64,000 nt of DNA from Tolumonas lignilytica (GTDB lineage Bacteria > Pseudomonadota > Gammaproteobacteria > Enterobacterales > Aeromonadaceae). The translations under genes and the position numbers were made by a program. Below the pieces are notes generated by a model. It made no database searches. It was not told where the DNA came from and saw only the letters and a list, made by a program, of their open reading frames with translations. The stretch's first letter is position 1. Each line of letters opens with the position of its first letter. Below are positions 28,521-39,457 of the stretch, piece after piece. The stretch lies in the NCBI RefSeq assembly GCF_000527035.1, contig NZ_AZUK01000001.1, positions 434,001 through 498,000 on the forward strand, read 5' to 3'.

Positions 28521-29462
28521 TCATTCAGCTTCAAAATCAACATCGGCCGGATAGCTATTCGGTGCCTGATTAGCCAATTGCAATTCCAACAAGGCATAGC
28601 GATGTTCTATAAAGTCGAAAACATTGTTGGAGAGCGATAATTTAAAATACGCCTCCGCAGCACTGTTGTTACCTTGCAGTTGAGATAATTTAGCCAGATA
28701 AAAATAAGCCTCACACAGGTGTTCAGCTAACTGACGATTGCTACTTGTACTTTCCGGTATTCTACGAATGAAATCAGCTGCACTCTGCTTCCCAGCATAT
28801 ACTTTAACAATATTCCAGCCCCACTCATCGGTATGATTTTTATCATATTGTTTGATCAGCATCTGCATCGCTTTATTACGATCCAGTTCCACCTCGGTTA
28901 GAAATAACCATAACGTCCGATAGGGATCATCCACTTTACGCTGCTGAAATACTTCCATATCTTTCACAGCCAGTTCTGGACGATGAGCATAATACAAAGC
29001 GATACCGCGATTAAGATAGGCATAATCATATCCTGGTGCCAGTTCAATCGCAGAATCAAAAGCATCATATGCATTATCAAAGTCTTGCTGCTGAGTCAGA
29101 TAAACACCAATAAAATTATATGCTTCAGCAAAATCAGGTTTCTCTCGTAATGCTCTGGCAAAGTCGATACGAGCCATCGTCCGTAATCCGACCTTATCAA
29201 ACATCAGCCCTCGTTCATAAAATAACGCGGCACGTTGTTCACTATTCAGATTATTCGTCGCCAATAACTGCCCTAACCGGGCTAAAGCCAATTCATTTTG
29301 ATAAGTCACCTGTAAGGGTGTGGCAAGAACAACAGGAGGAGGTTGCATATTTGCATTTGCAGACAAAACATCACTGCGACTGCTGCATCCAGCCAAAGCA
29401 CATACAATAAAGACACTACTCAAGCGTCCAATTCGATTCCATAATTCCAACGACGACTCCAC
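28521..29462 (-). CDS. nlpI: TPR lipoprotein NlpI
   Basis: Outer-membrane lipoprotein that acts as an adaptor for cell-wall hydrolases and the Prc protease. The lipobox LAGC with Ser at +2 predicts outer-membrane sorting. TPR units are visible (RIDFARALREKPDFAEAYNF, DAFDSAIELAPGYDYAYLN). The C-terminal region (EHLCEAYFYLAKLSQLQGN, EHRYALLELQL) matches E. coli NlpI. No in-frame ATG precedes the signal peptide: the start is GTG at 29462 or, with better spacing from GGAG, TTG at 29450. The listed end is the outer choice. Confidence 0.88.
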   Translation of the reverse strand: MESSLELWNRIGRLSSVFIVCALAGCSSRSDVLSANANMQPPPVVLATPLQVTYQNELALARLGQLLATNNLNSEQRAALFYERGLMFDKVGLRTMARIDFARALREKPDFAEAYNFIGVYLTQQQDFDNAYDAFDSAIELAPGYDYAYLNRGIALYYAHRPELAVKDMEVFQQRKVDDPYRTLWLFLTEVELDRNKAMQMLIKQYDKNHTDEWGWNIVKVYAGKQSAADFIRRIPESTSSNRQLAEHLCEAYFYLAKLSQLQGNNSAAEAYFKLSLSNNVFDFIEHRYALLELQLANQAPNSYPADVDFEAE

Positions 29463-29539
29463 ACCTGCTCGGCTTTATATTTTAATGTTATGCCTGTAAC
29501 GCTACTTTGTCATGCAATCTTATTGATAACTACTGACTT

Positions 29540-29914
29540 TCAGAATTCCTCTTCCACTGGGTATCCAGCCTCTAGCCATGCACGAAAACCCCCATCCATG
29601 CTGATAACATCACGATATCCCATTTTCTGCAAATTATCGGCAGCCAAAACAGAGCGGAATCCGCCTCCACAATAAAGTACTAACGGAGTATCCAATTCTG
29701 GAAATCGGGTTTCGATATCGCGTTCCAATATGCCTCGACCGAGATATTGTGCTGAAGGCAAATGACCTTTATTCCATTCGCTCTCTTCTCTGACATCCAA
29801 CAAAACAAAAGGTTTGCTTTGCTCCATCCAACGCTGTACCTGATGAATATCGACCTCATTAATCCGTTGCCGAGTTTCACTAACTAATGCTAAAAAGCGA
29901 GGATTATGTTGCAT
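29540..29914 (-). CDS. Single-domain rhodanese-like protein
   Basis: Predicted sulfurtransferase. The active-site loop is CGGGFRS with C82, a six-residue loop as in GlpE/PspE-type rhodaneses. Conserved flanks are LLDVREESEWNKGHLPSA and MDGGFRAWLEAGYPV. I place the start at ATG 29914 (124 residues) with AGG upstream. No signal peptide, so cytoplasmic. It is monocistronic between nlpI and the sec operon; the acceptor is unknown. Confidence 0.88.
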   Translation of the reverse strand: MQHNPRFLALVSETRQRINEVDIHQVQRWMEQSKPFVLLDVREESEWNKGHLPSAQYLGRGILERDIETRFPELDTPLVLYCGGGFRSVLAADNLQKMGYRDVISMDGGFRAWLEAGYPVEEEF

Positions 29915-29930
29915 ATCTGTACCTATCAAG

Positions 29931-29956
29931 AAAAAAAGAGCGCTTAAGCGCTCTTT
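29931..29956 (-). terminator. Terminator of the queA-tgt-yajC-secD-secF operon
   Basis: AAAGAGCGC-ttaa-GCGCTCTTT, a 9-bp stem followed by a run of T on the minus strand, 14 bases after the secF stop. Confidence 0.85.
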
Positions 29957-29969
29957 ACATTAGAAACGA

Positions 29970-30914
29970 TTACGGTTCGTAATGCTCTTCCGTAGTTTCT
30001 TTCTCCACCATTTTAGGCATCAAATCTTCGCGGCTCATTTTCAGATACATGGCCCATGCACTCGCCACATAAATGGAAGAATAAGTACCAAAGCCAATAC
30101 CTATTAACAGTGCCGTCGAAAACCCATGAATCATCGGGCCGCCCTTCCAGAACAGGGCTATAACTGTCACCAATGTACTGCCTGATGTGATCAACGTACG
30201 ACTCAGCGTTTCAGTCATCGAGATATCAATGATGTGCCGCATGGTGTCATTACGAATGCGACGTGCGTTTTCTCGAACCCGGTCAAATACCACGATGGTA
30301 TCATTCAACGAATACCCCACCACAGTTAATACGGCAGCCAGCACGGTCAAATCAAACTCCATCTGCGTCCACGAGAAAATACCTAACGTGATCAGCACAT
30401 CGTGACCCAGAGAAAGTACGGCGCCGGTTGCCATACGCCATTCAAAACGCAATGCGACATAAATCAGGATACAGCCCAGCGCCGACAGAATTGCCAGAAA
30501 GCCCTGGCTAGCCAGTTCTGCCCCTACTGTCGGCCCCACGTATTCAATACGCGTCATGCTGACATTGCCATCAAGCTGAAGAGCACCTTTCTGCACATCA
30601 TCAGAAATCTTCTGCTGCGTAAGGTCACCCTTCGGTGCAATGCGGATCACAATGTCTTTCGTTGAACCATAATACTGAACAACGGCACCTTCCAGACCTT
30701 GTTTAGCCAAGGCTGAGCGCACATCATCCAGTACGGTCGGTTTGCTGAATTTGAGTTCAGCGATTGTCCCACCAGTAAAATCCAACCCCCAGTTAAATCC
30801 CTTTGTGGCAATGGTAATGGCAGACATAACAATCAACACCAGAGAAAAAATAGTCGCTGGTAACGCTGCGCGCATAAAGGGAATGGTGTGACCCGGTTTT
30901 AACAACTGAAACAT
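29970..30914 (-). CDS. secF: Protein translocase subunit SecF
   Basis: RND-like inner-membrane protein that with SecD uses proton motive force to aid Sec export. Six transmembrane helices are apparent, with the periplasmic P1 region after TM1 (GFNWGLDFTGGTIAELKF). Signature segments include YSLNDTIVVFDRVREN. 314 residues, close to the E. coli 323. It lies 11 bases after secD. Confidence 0.96.
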   Translation of the reverse strand: MFQLLKPGHTIPFMRAALPATIFSLVLIVMSAITIATKGFNWGLDFTGGTIAELKFSKPTVLDDVRSALAKQGLEGAVVQYYGSTKDIVIRIAPKGDLTQQKISDDVQKGALQLDGNVSMTRIEYVGPTVGAELASQGFLAILSALGCILIYVALRFEWRMATGAVLSLGHDVLITLGIFSWTQMEFDLTVLAAVLTVVGYSLNDTIVVFDRVRENARRIRNDTMRHIIDISMTETLSRTLITSGSTLVTVIALFWKGGPMIHGFSTALLIGIGFGTYSSIYVASAWAMYLKMSREDLMPKMVEKETTEEHYEP

Positions 30915-30925
30915 GGTATCTCCCT

Positions 30926-32779
30926 TTAAATCGACAAATCTTTGATTTTACGACCGCCCCAGCACAGGTTCACGATCGCCCGGCTGCCGGTAATTGCGGT
31001 AAACATAGAACACAGAATACCGATCATCAGCACCAGCGCAAAACCACGGATAGCGCCAGTACCTACCGCAAACAGGATCAATGCCGTGATAAATGTTGTC
31101 GTATTCGAGTCAGCAATGGTCGCGAATGCGCGTTCATAACCAAGATGAATCGCCTGCTGTACACCTCGTCCAGCCCGCAATTCCTCACGGATACGTTCGT
31201 ATATCAACACGTTTGCATCCACTGCCATACCGAGTGTCAGAACGATACCGGCGATACCAGGCAATGTCATTGTGGCGCCTGGAATCATAGACATGACACC
31301 GACCAGCAATACGACGTTAAACATCAGGGCGATATCGGCAACCACACCAAACAGTTTGTAGTACACCGCCATGAAGATAACCAGTATAAGTGTGCCTACG
31401 CCCAGTGCTTCTAAACCACTATTGATGTTCGCTTGTCCCATGCTCGGGCCAATAGTACGTTCTTCGACAATTTGAATGGGCGCGGTCAACGCGCCAGAGC
31501 GTAACAGCAATGACAGGTTATGAGCTTCTTGCGTGGTATCGATTCCGGTAATGCGGAAGTCGCTTCCTAGACGGGATTGAATGGTCGCAACGTTGATAAC
31601 TTCCGAATGTTTTTCAATTCGACGTTTGCCATCAGGCCCTGGTTCACCAACAGGTTTATATTCGCTCAGCACAGAGGCCATTGCTTTACCGATGCTGTCT
31701 TTGGTCGCCGTAGACATACGGTTACCACCCACACCATCCAGCTTGATACTCACCTGTGGTAGACTGTACTCATCGGCACCAGAGGACGAACCTGTTATGT
31801 GATCACCCGTCAGAATAACGCGCTTTTGCAAAACAACAGGACGACCATTACGATCGTGAAACAATTCAGAATTTGGCGGAACCTGACCATTTTCAGCCGC
31901 CATCGGGTCAGCATTTTCATCCACCAGACGGAATTCTAACGTCGCCGTGGCACCCAAAATTTCTTTGGCGCGGGCAGTATCTTGGATACCTGGTAATTCC
32001 ACCACAATTCGAGCAGTGCCCTGACGCTGAACTAAAGGTTCTGCGACCCCTAATTCGTTCACACGGTTACGAATGATAGTGATATTTTGCTCTAACGCAT
32101 CTTCACTGATGGATTTCAGTTTTTTATCAGACATGGATGCTTTAACCATATACTGACCTTTGTCTTCGTAGTCAGTAAATGTTAAATCTGCATGCGTTTT
32201 ACGCAAATGCGCCAAACCTTTCTGCTGAGCATCGCTGTCACGGAAAGTAACAAGAACGTCCCCACTGGCACGGCGAACACCCGCATAGCGAATGTTGTCT
32301 TCGCGTAATGAAGTTCGGAAGTCTTGGACTAATTGTTCCTGCGCTTTATTGATCGCTTCATCCATATCCACTTCCATCAGGAAGTGAACACCACCACGTA
32401 AATCCAACCCTAACTTGAGCGGACTAGCACCGATGTCACTCATCCATTTCGGTGTAGAAGGAGCCAGATTCAATGCAGTAACAAACTGGTCGCCCAGAGC
32501 CTGACTCACCACTTCTTTTGCATGAAGTTGATCATCAGTATTCTTAAAGCGAACTAGGATCTGGTTATTTTCCAGCACTGCACTTTTAATCGAAATTTTG
32601 GCGTTATCCAGAGATTTTTTAACCAAATCCATAGTATCAGCTTTCACGTCATGGCCGCGAATTGCCGAAACCTGTAGCGCTGGATCTTCACCATATATAT
32701 TAGGCGCGGAATAGAGTGTACCGATGATGACCACAAAGGCCACCATCAGATACTTCCACAAAGGATACCGGTTTAACAC
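30926..32779 (-). CDS. secD: Protein translocase subunit SecD
   Basis: Larger partner of SecF. TM1 at the N terminus, then a large periplasmic P1 domain with [16 protein letters not shown], and five more helices near the C terminus ([18 protein letters not shown]). 617 residues, near the E. coli 615. The start codon is GTG at 32779 with GGGAG seven bases upstream. Follows yajC by 30 bases. Confidence 0.96.
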   Translation of the reverse strand: MLNRYPLWKYLMVAFVVIIGTLYSAPNIYGEDPALQVSAIRGHDVKADTMDLVKKSLDNAKISIKSAVLENNQILVRFKNTDDQLHAKEVVSQALGDQFVTALNLAPSTPKWMSDIGASPLKLGLDLRGGVHFLMEVDMDEAINKAQEQLVQDFRTSLREDNIRYAGVRRASGDVLVTFRDSDAQQKGLAHLRKTHADLTFTDYEDKGQYMVKASMSDKKLKSISEDALEQNITIIRNRVNELGVAEPLVQRQGTARIVVELPGIQDTARAKEILGATATLEFRLVDENADPMAAENGQVPPNSELFHDRNGRPVVLQKRVILTGDHITGSSSGADEYSLPQVSIKLDGVGGNRMSTATKDSIGKAMASVLSEYKPVGEPGPDGKRRIEKHSEVINVATIQSRLGSDFRITGIDTTQEAHNLSLLLRSGALTAPIQIVEERTIGPSMGQANINSGLEALGVGTLILVIFMAVYYKLFGVVADIALMFNVVLLVGVMSMIPGATMTLPGIAGIVLTLGMAVDANVLIYERIREELRAGRGVQQAIHLGYERAFATIADSNTTTFITALILFAVGTGAIRGFALVLMIGILCSMFTAITGSRAIVNLCWGGRKIKDLSI

Positions 32780-32809
32780 GGTTTAACTCCCAGGAAAGTG
32801 AATTGAAGA

Positions 32810-33151
32810 CTACAGGGACTGAATAGTGCCTTTAGGCAGAACTGCAGTAATGAAATCTTTCTTGATTGTGATGTTGTTGTTATCGTTCAGAGCCAGAACG
32901 ACATAGTCACTATCAGCGCTGATCTTTGCAATTTTTCCGACCAAGCCGCCAGTAGTTAACACTTCATCCCCTTTACCCAACGAGTTCATCAGGTTTTTCT
33001 GTTCTTTCGCACGTTTTGATTGAGGGCGGAAAATAAAGAAATAGAAAAACAGCAGAAAAATACCGACGATAGCGATCTGTTCAATACCACCAGTCACAGA
33101 CGCTGCTGCTGCACCACCATCAGCCGCATAGGCTTTAGCCAAAAGACTCAT
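32810..33151 (-). CDS. yajC: Sec translocase accessory protein YajC
   Basis: Small inner-membrane protein of the SecDF-YajC complex. One hydrophobic helix (about 24-43, IAIVGIFLLFFYFFIFRP) is followed by the conserved RPQSKRAKEQKNLMNSL and a small cytoplasmic domain (GDEVLTTGGLVGKI). 113 residues, typical. Between tgt and secD as in E. coli. Confidence 0.96.
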   Translation of the reverse strand: MSLLAKAYAADGGAAAASVTGGIEQIAIVGIFLLFFYFFIFRPQSKRAKEQKNLMNSLGKGDEVLTTGGLVGKIAKISADSDYVVLALNDNNNITIKKDFITAVLPKGTIQSL

Positions 33152-33183
33152 ATTTTTTCCTCGTTATTAGTTCAAATCGTACA

Positions 33184-34314
<1,131 letters not shown>

Positions 34315-34377
34315 TTATTGTCAGAGAAACAGTCTGACTCTTTATGATTAATATCCGCTACAGACGACACAAGTTCC

Positions 34378-34451
34378 CTTCTGATGACTCGTCGTAAACC
34401 CATCCATGGGGACTCCGCTGCGCCATCCGTGGTGCAGAGGGTCATCAGAAG
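34378..34451. repeat. Structured palindromic element between queA and tgt
   Basis: Perfect 11-bp terminal inverted repeats (CTTCTGATGAC / GTCATCAGAAG) enclose about 52 bases with internal near-palindromes (CCATCCATGG, and GCGCCATCC...GTGGTGC). It is richer in G+C than the flanking spacer. It resembles an intergenic palindromic repeat of the ERIC type; I see only one copy in this window, so family status is unproven. No T run, so not a standard terminator. Confidence 0.5.
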
Positions 34452-34489
34452 AATCTTGTATAAGCTGTCTGGAATTAATCTGGTTTGAT

Positions 34490-35533
34490 CTAGCGCTGCC
34501 GTGTAATAAACATGGCATCGCCATAACTGAAGAAACGATAACCAGATGTTACCGCTTCCTGATAGGCATTCATCACATGCTCATAACCAGCAAACGCCGA
34601 TACCAGCATGATCAATGTAGAACCAGGCAAATGGAAGTTAGTGATCAATGCATCAACCAACTGATATTGATATCCGGGATAGATGAAGATACTGGTATCA
34701 CCAAAGAAAGGCGATAAGGGTTCACCCGCCTTCAAGGAAACCTGTGCCGCCGTTTCCAATGAACGGACTGAGGTTGTGCCAACCGCCACAACACGCCCTC
34801 CTCGTTCACGGGTAGCATTGATTTTAGCAATGACCTCAGCCGAAACCTCAGCATACTCACTGTGCATCTGATGATCTTCCAGACGTTCAACACGAACTGG
34901 CTGAAATGTTCCAGCCCCTACATGCAAGGTCACAAAAGCGAAATCGACCCCTTTCTCTCTTAAAGCGGCTAATAATTTTTCATCAAAATGCAAGCCAGCC
35001 GTAGGCGCTGCTACAGCACCCGGCCGTTGGTTGTACACGGTCTGGTAACGCTCTTTATCTGAGTTTTCGTCAGGCCGATCAATGTAGGGCGGCAATGGCA
35101 TATGCCCGATCTGATTTAATATATCCAACACAGGCACATCACCAGCAAAGTGCAACTCGAACAGTGCATCGTGACGCGCAACCATTTCGGCAGAAAACCC
35201 TTTATCGAGTAGGATCAATGTTCCCGGCTTAGGTGCTTTAGAAGCACGTACATGTGCCAGTACCGAATGTTCATCGAGTATGCGTTCAACCAGAATCTCT
35301 AACTTGCCACCACTGGCTTTCTGTCCAAACATACGGGCAGGAATAACTCGAGTGTTATTAAACACCAGCAAATCACCGGGTTGTAATAAATCAAGCACAT
35401 CAATGAAATGCCCATGACGTGTTTCACCCGTATTTCCATTAAGCATCAATAAGCGGCTGGCACTACGTTCCGGCATAGGATAGCGAGCAATAAGTTCGTC
35501 TGGTAATTCAAACTGAAAGTCAGATACAAGCAT
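34490..35533 (-). CDS. queA: S-adenosylmethionine:tRNA ribosyltransferase-isomerase
   Basis: Transfers the ribosyl part of SAM to preQ1-tRNA to make epoxyqueuosine. Signatures: [22 protein letters not shown] at the N terminus, [40 protein letters not shown] and [21 protein letters not shown] place the start at ATG 35533 (347 residues, [10 protein letters not shown]); the open frame to 35590 adds 19 hydrophobic residues unlike the family. First gene of the operon running to secF. Confidence 0.95.
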   Translation of the reverse strand: MLVSDFQFELPDELIARYPMPERSASRLLMLNGNTGETRHGHFIDVLDLLQPGDLLVFNNTRVIPARMFGQKASGGKLEILVERILDEHSVLAHVRASKAPKPGTLILLDKGFSAEMVARHDALFELHFAGDVPVLDILNQIGHMPLPPYIDRPDENSDKERYQTVYNQRPGAVAAPTAGLHFDEKLLAALREKGVDFAFVTLHVGAGTFQPVRVERLEDHQMHSEYAEVSAEVIAKINATRERGGRVVAVGTTSVRSLETAAQVSLKAGEPLSPFFGDTSIFIYPGYQYQLVDALITNFHLPGSTLIMLVSAFAGYEHVMNAYQEAVTSGYRFFSYGDAMFITRQR

Positions 35534-35635
35534 GAAAGAAATCTCTAGAAAAAACGCGGCTAGTCTATTGGTTAGAAAAAAGTGAATCAAGTTGTTCCAA
35601 CGCGATTACTATTCAGAACAACATTCATTTTCATA

Positions 35636-35641
35636 TATAAT
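35636..35641 (+). promoter_or_regulatory. Possible rpiA promoter -10
   Basis: TATAAT in the queA/rpiA divergent spacer, about 36 bases before the rpiA ATG. The best -35 at 17-18 bases spacing is weak (TTCAGA). Confidence 0.4.
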
Positions 35642-35676
35642 CACCCAGCCTTGAATGACGAGAGAGAATAATCAGG

Positions 35677-36336
35677 ATGACCCAGGATGAAATGAAGAAA
35701 GCAGTAGGACAAGCTGCTTTAGCTTACGTTCAACCCAATACCATTATTGGCGTAGGTACCGGTTCAACAGTTAACTGCTTTATTGATGCATTAGCCAGCA
35801 TCAAAGATCAAATCAAAGCAGCCGTATCCAGCTCAGAGGCATCTACGACCCGCTTAAAAGCACTCGGCATCCCGGTAGTTGATCTCAATGAGGTCACTGA
35901 GTTTGATATTTATGTCGATGGGGCCGATGAAATTAACGCCCAAATGGAAATGATCAAGGGTGGTGGCGCAGCACTTACCCGTGAAAAAATTGTTGCCGCC
36001 GTTGCCAAACGCTTTGTCTGTATTGCAGATTCGACCAAACAAGTGAATGTGCTTGGTAAGTTTCCACTGCCAGTTGAAGTCATACCTTTGGCACGCGAGT
36101 ATGTTGCTCGTGAACTAAAAAAGCTGGGTGGCAATCCTATCTATCGTGACGGAGTGATTACCGATAATCACTGCCATATTCTCGATGTTCACGGTCTGGC
36201 AATTCATGATGCTAAAGCGTTAGAGCAACAAATAAATCAAATCGCGGGTGTGGTAACTGTAGGGCTATTCGCTCATCGTGGCGCAGATGTGGCGCTCATT
36301 GGTTCTGCCGATGGAATTATCACTATTAGTAAATGA
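35677..36336 (+). CDS. rpiA: Ribose-5-phosphate isomerase A
   Basis: Interconverts ribose 5-phosphate and ribulose 5-phosphate. Motifs are [21 protein letters not shown] and [15 protein letters not shown], with the active-site region at DGADEI and [11 protein letters not shown]. 219 residues, as in E. coli. Monocistronic, with its own terminator. Confidence 0.97.
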   Translation: MTQDEMKKAVGQAALAYVQPNTIIGVGTGSTVNCFIDALASIKDQIKAAVSSSEASTTRLKALGIPVVDLNEVTEFDIYVDGADEINAQMEMIKGGGAALTREKIVAAVAKRFVCIADSTKQVNVLGKFPLPVEVIPLAREYVARELKKLGGNPIYRDGVITDNHCHILDVHGLAIHDAKALEQQINQIAGVVTVGLFAHRGADVALIGSADGIITISK

Positions 36337-36370
36337 TCTATAAACTGGTAATCCCAATATCCAGATAAAG

Positions 36371-36396
36371 AAAAGGCGCTTTACAGCGCCTTTTTT
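36371..36396 (+). terminator. rpiA terminator
   Basis: AAAAGGCGCT-ttac-AGCGCCTTTT followed by TT and then G; a 10-bp stem with T run. The left arm begins with A residues, so it can also act for the convergent minus-strand gene ending at 36400. Confidence 0.85.
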
Positions 36397-36399
36397 GTT

Positions 36400-37428
36400 T
36401 TATACCGGTTCCCCGGGGTCGTTATTCACCGATTCCCCCGCCTTTAATATCCAACACATAATACATAAAGGCGTATAGGCAATAATGATTAATGGAATAC
36501 CCCAGCGTTCATTATTCATGGCGACATATGCCAGAGGAAACAACCATAGCCAATTGACTAGCCACAGTGTCAATGTCACATAAAAATGGTTTTCCCAACG
36601 ACGAGCCAAGATCTGATAGGCATGCATACGGTGACTTCGATGCCAGTCATTGCCATGCATGATACGAACGGTTAAAGACCAACCGCTATCAACAATGAAC
36701 CAGCCCATCATGATCAACCAGCACCACAGATTAACCGAGGTATCTGTTGCTAACAGCAATCCTAACGTGGCAATAAATACGCCGAGGAAACTGCTACCGG
36801 CATCACCCATGAAAATTTTGGCAGGAGGCCAATTCCATGCAAGAAAACCCAGCACAGGCGCACACATCAATATCAGTGGCAAACTCCATTGTGACTCATC
36901 ATTGAAAGCCAACAATACAGAAGATGCAAACATCATGATGAATGCCTGACTACCAGCAAAACCGTCAACACCATCCATGAAATTAAAAATGTTAACGAAG
37001 GCCATAATGCCGAAAACGATCACTGGCAACCAGAATCCAGAAAAATAGAGATAATCTTGCCAGAACAGCACCACCAGATCCCGACTATACCAAGTGAGAA
37101 CTGCAATGGCAGATAACACTTGAATACCTAACCTAACCTTAACTGAAAGTGGAAACAGGTCATGGATCAAGTTACCAATCACCAGAATCAAACCAGAAAA
37201 GCAGAGCGCACGCGTTGCAGCCAGATCAATCAATCGATAATGATAGAGCATTAAAAATACGCCTAGCATTGCCAAAAATAATGCGTATCCACCACCTCGA
37301 GGAACTGGTAATAAAGGGCCATGTTTGAAATGAGGCATTGCCAGTGCATGACGCCACAAGGCAATACGGCGGACAAACCCGGTCAGCAAAAAGCTACCGA
37401 CAAAGATGGTAAGGAAATGTGTCATCAT
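36400..37428 (-). CDS. MraY/WecA-family (GT4) polyprenyl-phosphate sugar-1-phosphate transferase
   Basis: Predicted to start a glycan by moving a HexNAc-1-phosphate to undecaprenyl phosphate at the inner membrane. About ten transmembrane helices. Motifs seen: FNFMDGVDGFAG, NWPPAKIFMGDAGS and the late HRSHRMHAYQ. The first catalytic pair, normally Asp-Asp, reads His-Asp here (NLIHDLFPLSVKVRLG, about residue 90), which is unusual. I start at ATG 37428 (342 residues); the ribosome site is weak. WbpL-like enzymes sit at ends of O-antigen loci in relatives. It is the last gene of the polysaccharide region on this strand. Confidence 0.82.
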   Translation of the reverse strand: MMTHFLTIFVGSFLLTGFVRRIALWRHALAMPHFKHGPLLPVPRGGGYALFLAMLGVFLMLYHYRLIDLAATRALCFSGLILVIGNLIHDLFPLSVKVRLGIQVLSAIAVLTWYSRDLVVLFWQDYLYFSGFWLPVIVFGIMAFVNIFNFMDGVDGFAGSQAFIMMFASSVLLAFNDESQWSLPLILMCAPVLGFLAWNWPPAKIFMGDAGSSFLGVFIATLGLLLATDTSVNLWCWLIMMGWFIVDSGWSLTVRIMHGNDWHRSHRMHAYQILARRWENHFYVTLTLWLVNWLWLFPLAYVAMNNERWGIPLIIIAYTPLCIMCWILKAGESVNNDPGEPV

Positions 37429-37636
37429 AATTGGGTGACCACTACTGCACACTGCTACTGTTTTATGAGAGTCAGATAAAGACTAACCCTGTTCTTGTCC
37501 GATTATTATATACATTTCCAGAAAAACAGCCTCTTTAACTCTCTTTCATTATTAAGTTTTTTTAGTTACAGCGTGAAAGTCAACAAAACAGACATTTTTG
37601 TCATTTTAATGGTTAAATTTAATACATTCCAAAATG

Positions 37637-37663
37637 AAAAACCCTGCTCAATATGGCAGGGCT
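37637..37663 (-). terminator. Terminator of the orphan gene at 37689
   Basis: CCCTGCC-atatt-GAGCAGGG style stem (CCCTGC/GCAGGG core) followed by a TTTTTCATTTT tract on the minus strand, 25 bases after the stop. Confidence 0.75.
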
Positions 37664-37688
37664 AATTACGTGGTGGTTGTCGACCAGA

Positions 37689-38246
37689 CTACAATGCACC
37701 GCGCGTTTCACGCTTTGCTGTTGTAATGCTATTCAATGCATCATTCCAGCTTATCTGATTAAATCCAGACTGAAAATCCTTCAGTGATTCATAAACAGTG
37801 ACTATTTTTTCTCCTGCTGACTGCCCTTTAAAATCGCTCTTTTCCAACCCGAGGAGATCGCTCAGTTCCGCCCACACGAGGCCTTCAGGTAGTGGAATGA
37901 TATCTGAGGTGATACCATTAACGGTTACTTTCATTTCTTTTGCTGCGTTGACCACAAAAAATAAAGGAACAATGCCTTCAGCTATATCTTCAGCATAAGC
38001 CGTAAAGAAATGTTCCAATTCAGACAACTCATGCACTAACCCACTGACCATCCGGATCTTATTCTCATCAGCCAGCATTACAACTTGTTCAATTACTGCT
38101 ACTGGTGGCTTACGACGACCCGCAGAATCAGCCACTTCACCTTCTACCAACACGAGTTCACCTCGATAGCCGGAGAAACCAGCAGCATCCTCAATGAAAT
38201 TCATGTTGAACAAACGTCCATTCTGCTCGTAAGTATTCAATAACAT
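37689..38246 (-). CDS. Uncharacterised 185-residue protein
   Basis: I do not recognise this protein. ATG at 38246 follows GGAGG at good spacing; an upstream TTG is less likely. It has no signal peptide, membrane helix or cysteine and is predicted soluble, mixed alpha/beta. The N-terminal part (YRGELVLVEGEVADSAG...PPVAVIEQVVMLADENKIRM) looks beta-rich; the acidic middle (LVHELSELEHFFTAYAEDIAEGIVPLFFVVN) and the end (WNDALNSITTAK) look helical. It has its own terminator and lies between the rmlB terminator and the WecA-like gene, so it is probably monocistronic. Base composition resembles core genes rather than the AT-rich glycan genes. Confidence 0.75.
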   Translation of the reverse strand: MLLNTYEQNGRLFNMNFIEDAAGFSGYRGELVLVEGEVADSAGRRKPPVAVIEQVVMLADENKIRMVSGLVHELSELEHFFTAYAEDIAEGIVPLFFVVNAAKEMKVTVNGITSDIIPLPEGLVWAELSDLLGLEKSDFKGQSAGEKIVTVYESLKDFQSGFNQISWNDALNSITTAKRETRGAL

Positions 38247-38321
38247 CGGTAGCAACCTCCAAGTCGATTAATAAAGCTCCCGGGTTGTATTCATCAAAAT
38301 GTGTGCCATAAAAGCAGAAAC

Positions 38322-38358
38322 AAAAAAAGCCCTGGTCAGTAAACTGAGCCAGGGCTTT
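38322..38358 (-). terminator. Terminator of the polysaccharide operon after rmlB
   Basis: AAAGCCCTGG / CCAGGGCTTT, a 10-bp stem whose loop also pairs (CAGT/ACTG), followed by a T run on the minus strand, 20 bases after the rmlB stop. Confidence 0.88.
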
Positions 38359-38377
38359 CTCATGCAATGAAACTGAA

Positions 38378-39442
38378 TTATTTTTTCAGCGGACGCCACC
38401 ATTTTTCATTGGCTAAATACCATTTGATGGTTTTTGCAATCCCCGTCTGAAATGTTTCTTTCGGTTGATAACCCAGTTCATGCTGAATTTTCTCTGTACC
38501 AACGGCATACCGACGATCGTGTCCTGCCCGGTCTGTCACATAACTGATCAATGATTTGGCTGGTTCACCTTTTGCGCAAGGAGAAAGCGGATAGCGAGCG
38601 GCTAAAGAATGATCAGCAGCAAACTCTGCGTCAACCAATTCACATATCAGATTGACGATATCAATGTTTTGCCATTCATTAACACCCCCAATATTGTAAG
38701 TTTCCCCTACTACGCCTTTATTTAGTACCAGTTCGATACCACGGCAGTGATCCTCAACAAACAGCCAATCACGGATTTGCTTGCCATCGCCATAGATTGG
38801 TAATGGCTTATTGTCCAAAATGTTGGTTAAACATAACGGGATCAGTTTTTCCGGAAAGTGATAATAGCCATAATTGTTAGAACAATTACTGGTCGTCACT
38901 TGCAGACCATAAGTGTGATGATAAGCACGTACCAGATGATCTGAAGCAGCCTTGGACGCAGAGTACGGTGAATTTGGCGCATACGCAGTTGACTCAGTGA
39001 ACGCAGGATCAGTCAGCGCCAGCGTACCGTATACCTCATCAGTCGATACATGATGAAAACGATGAGGTAATGGATTGCTTGGATCAGCCAACCATACAGC
39101 TCGGGCTGCTTTCAACAAACTATGTGTACCAATAATATTGGTCTCAATAAACGCATCCGGACCGGTAATAGAACGATCAACATGCGATTCAGCAGCAAAA
39201 TGAACCAGCGTGTCGATCTGTTCATCCCGCAACAGCATTTCAACCAGTTCAGTATTACAAATATTACCCTTCACAAAACGGAAATTCGGATTGTCCATCA
39301 ACGAATGCAATGTTTCGATATTACCGGCATAGGTCAGCGCATCCAGTACGACTACACGGTCTGAAGGGTGAGTTTTCAGCCAGTAATGAACAAAATTGGC
39401 TCCAATAAAACCAGCACCGCCAGTAATCAGTAATTTCTTCAT
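38378..39442 (-). CDS. rmlB: dTDP-glucose 4,6-dehydratase
   Basis: Second step of dTDP-L-rhamnose synthesis. Extended SDR with the NAD motif TGGAGFIGANFVHYW, the HFAAESHVDRSI segment, the catalytic triad in VSTDEVYG and YSASKAASDH. 354 residues, as usual. Last gene of the operon rmlD-rmlA-rmlC-rmlB. Confidence 0.96.
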   Translation of the reverse strand: MKKLLITGGAGFIGANFVHYWLKTHPSDRVVVLDALTYAGNIETLHSLMDNPNFRFVKGNICNTELVEMLLRDEQIDTLVHFAAESHVDRSITGPDAFIETNIIGTHSLLKAARAVWLADPSNPLPHRFHHVSTDEVYGTLALTDPAFTESTAYAPNSPYSASKAASDHLVRAYHHTYGLQVTTSNCSNNYGYYHFPEKLIPLCLTNILDNKPLPIYGDGKQIRDWLFVEDHCRGIELVLNKGVVGETYNIGGVNEWQNIDIVNLICELVDAEFAADHSLAARYPLSPCAKGEPAKSLISYVTDRAGHDRRYAVGTEKIQHELGYQPKETFQTGIAKTIKWYLANEKWWRPLKK

Positions 39443-39457
39443 GTAAGAATTTCTCAG

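Noticed and set aside
29680-29880. Alternative-frame open frame inside the rhodanese gene
   Set aside because: No family features; the annotated frame has the intact rhodanese active-site loop.
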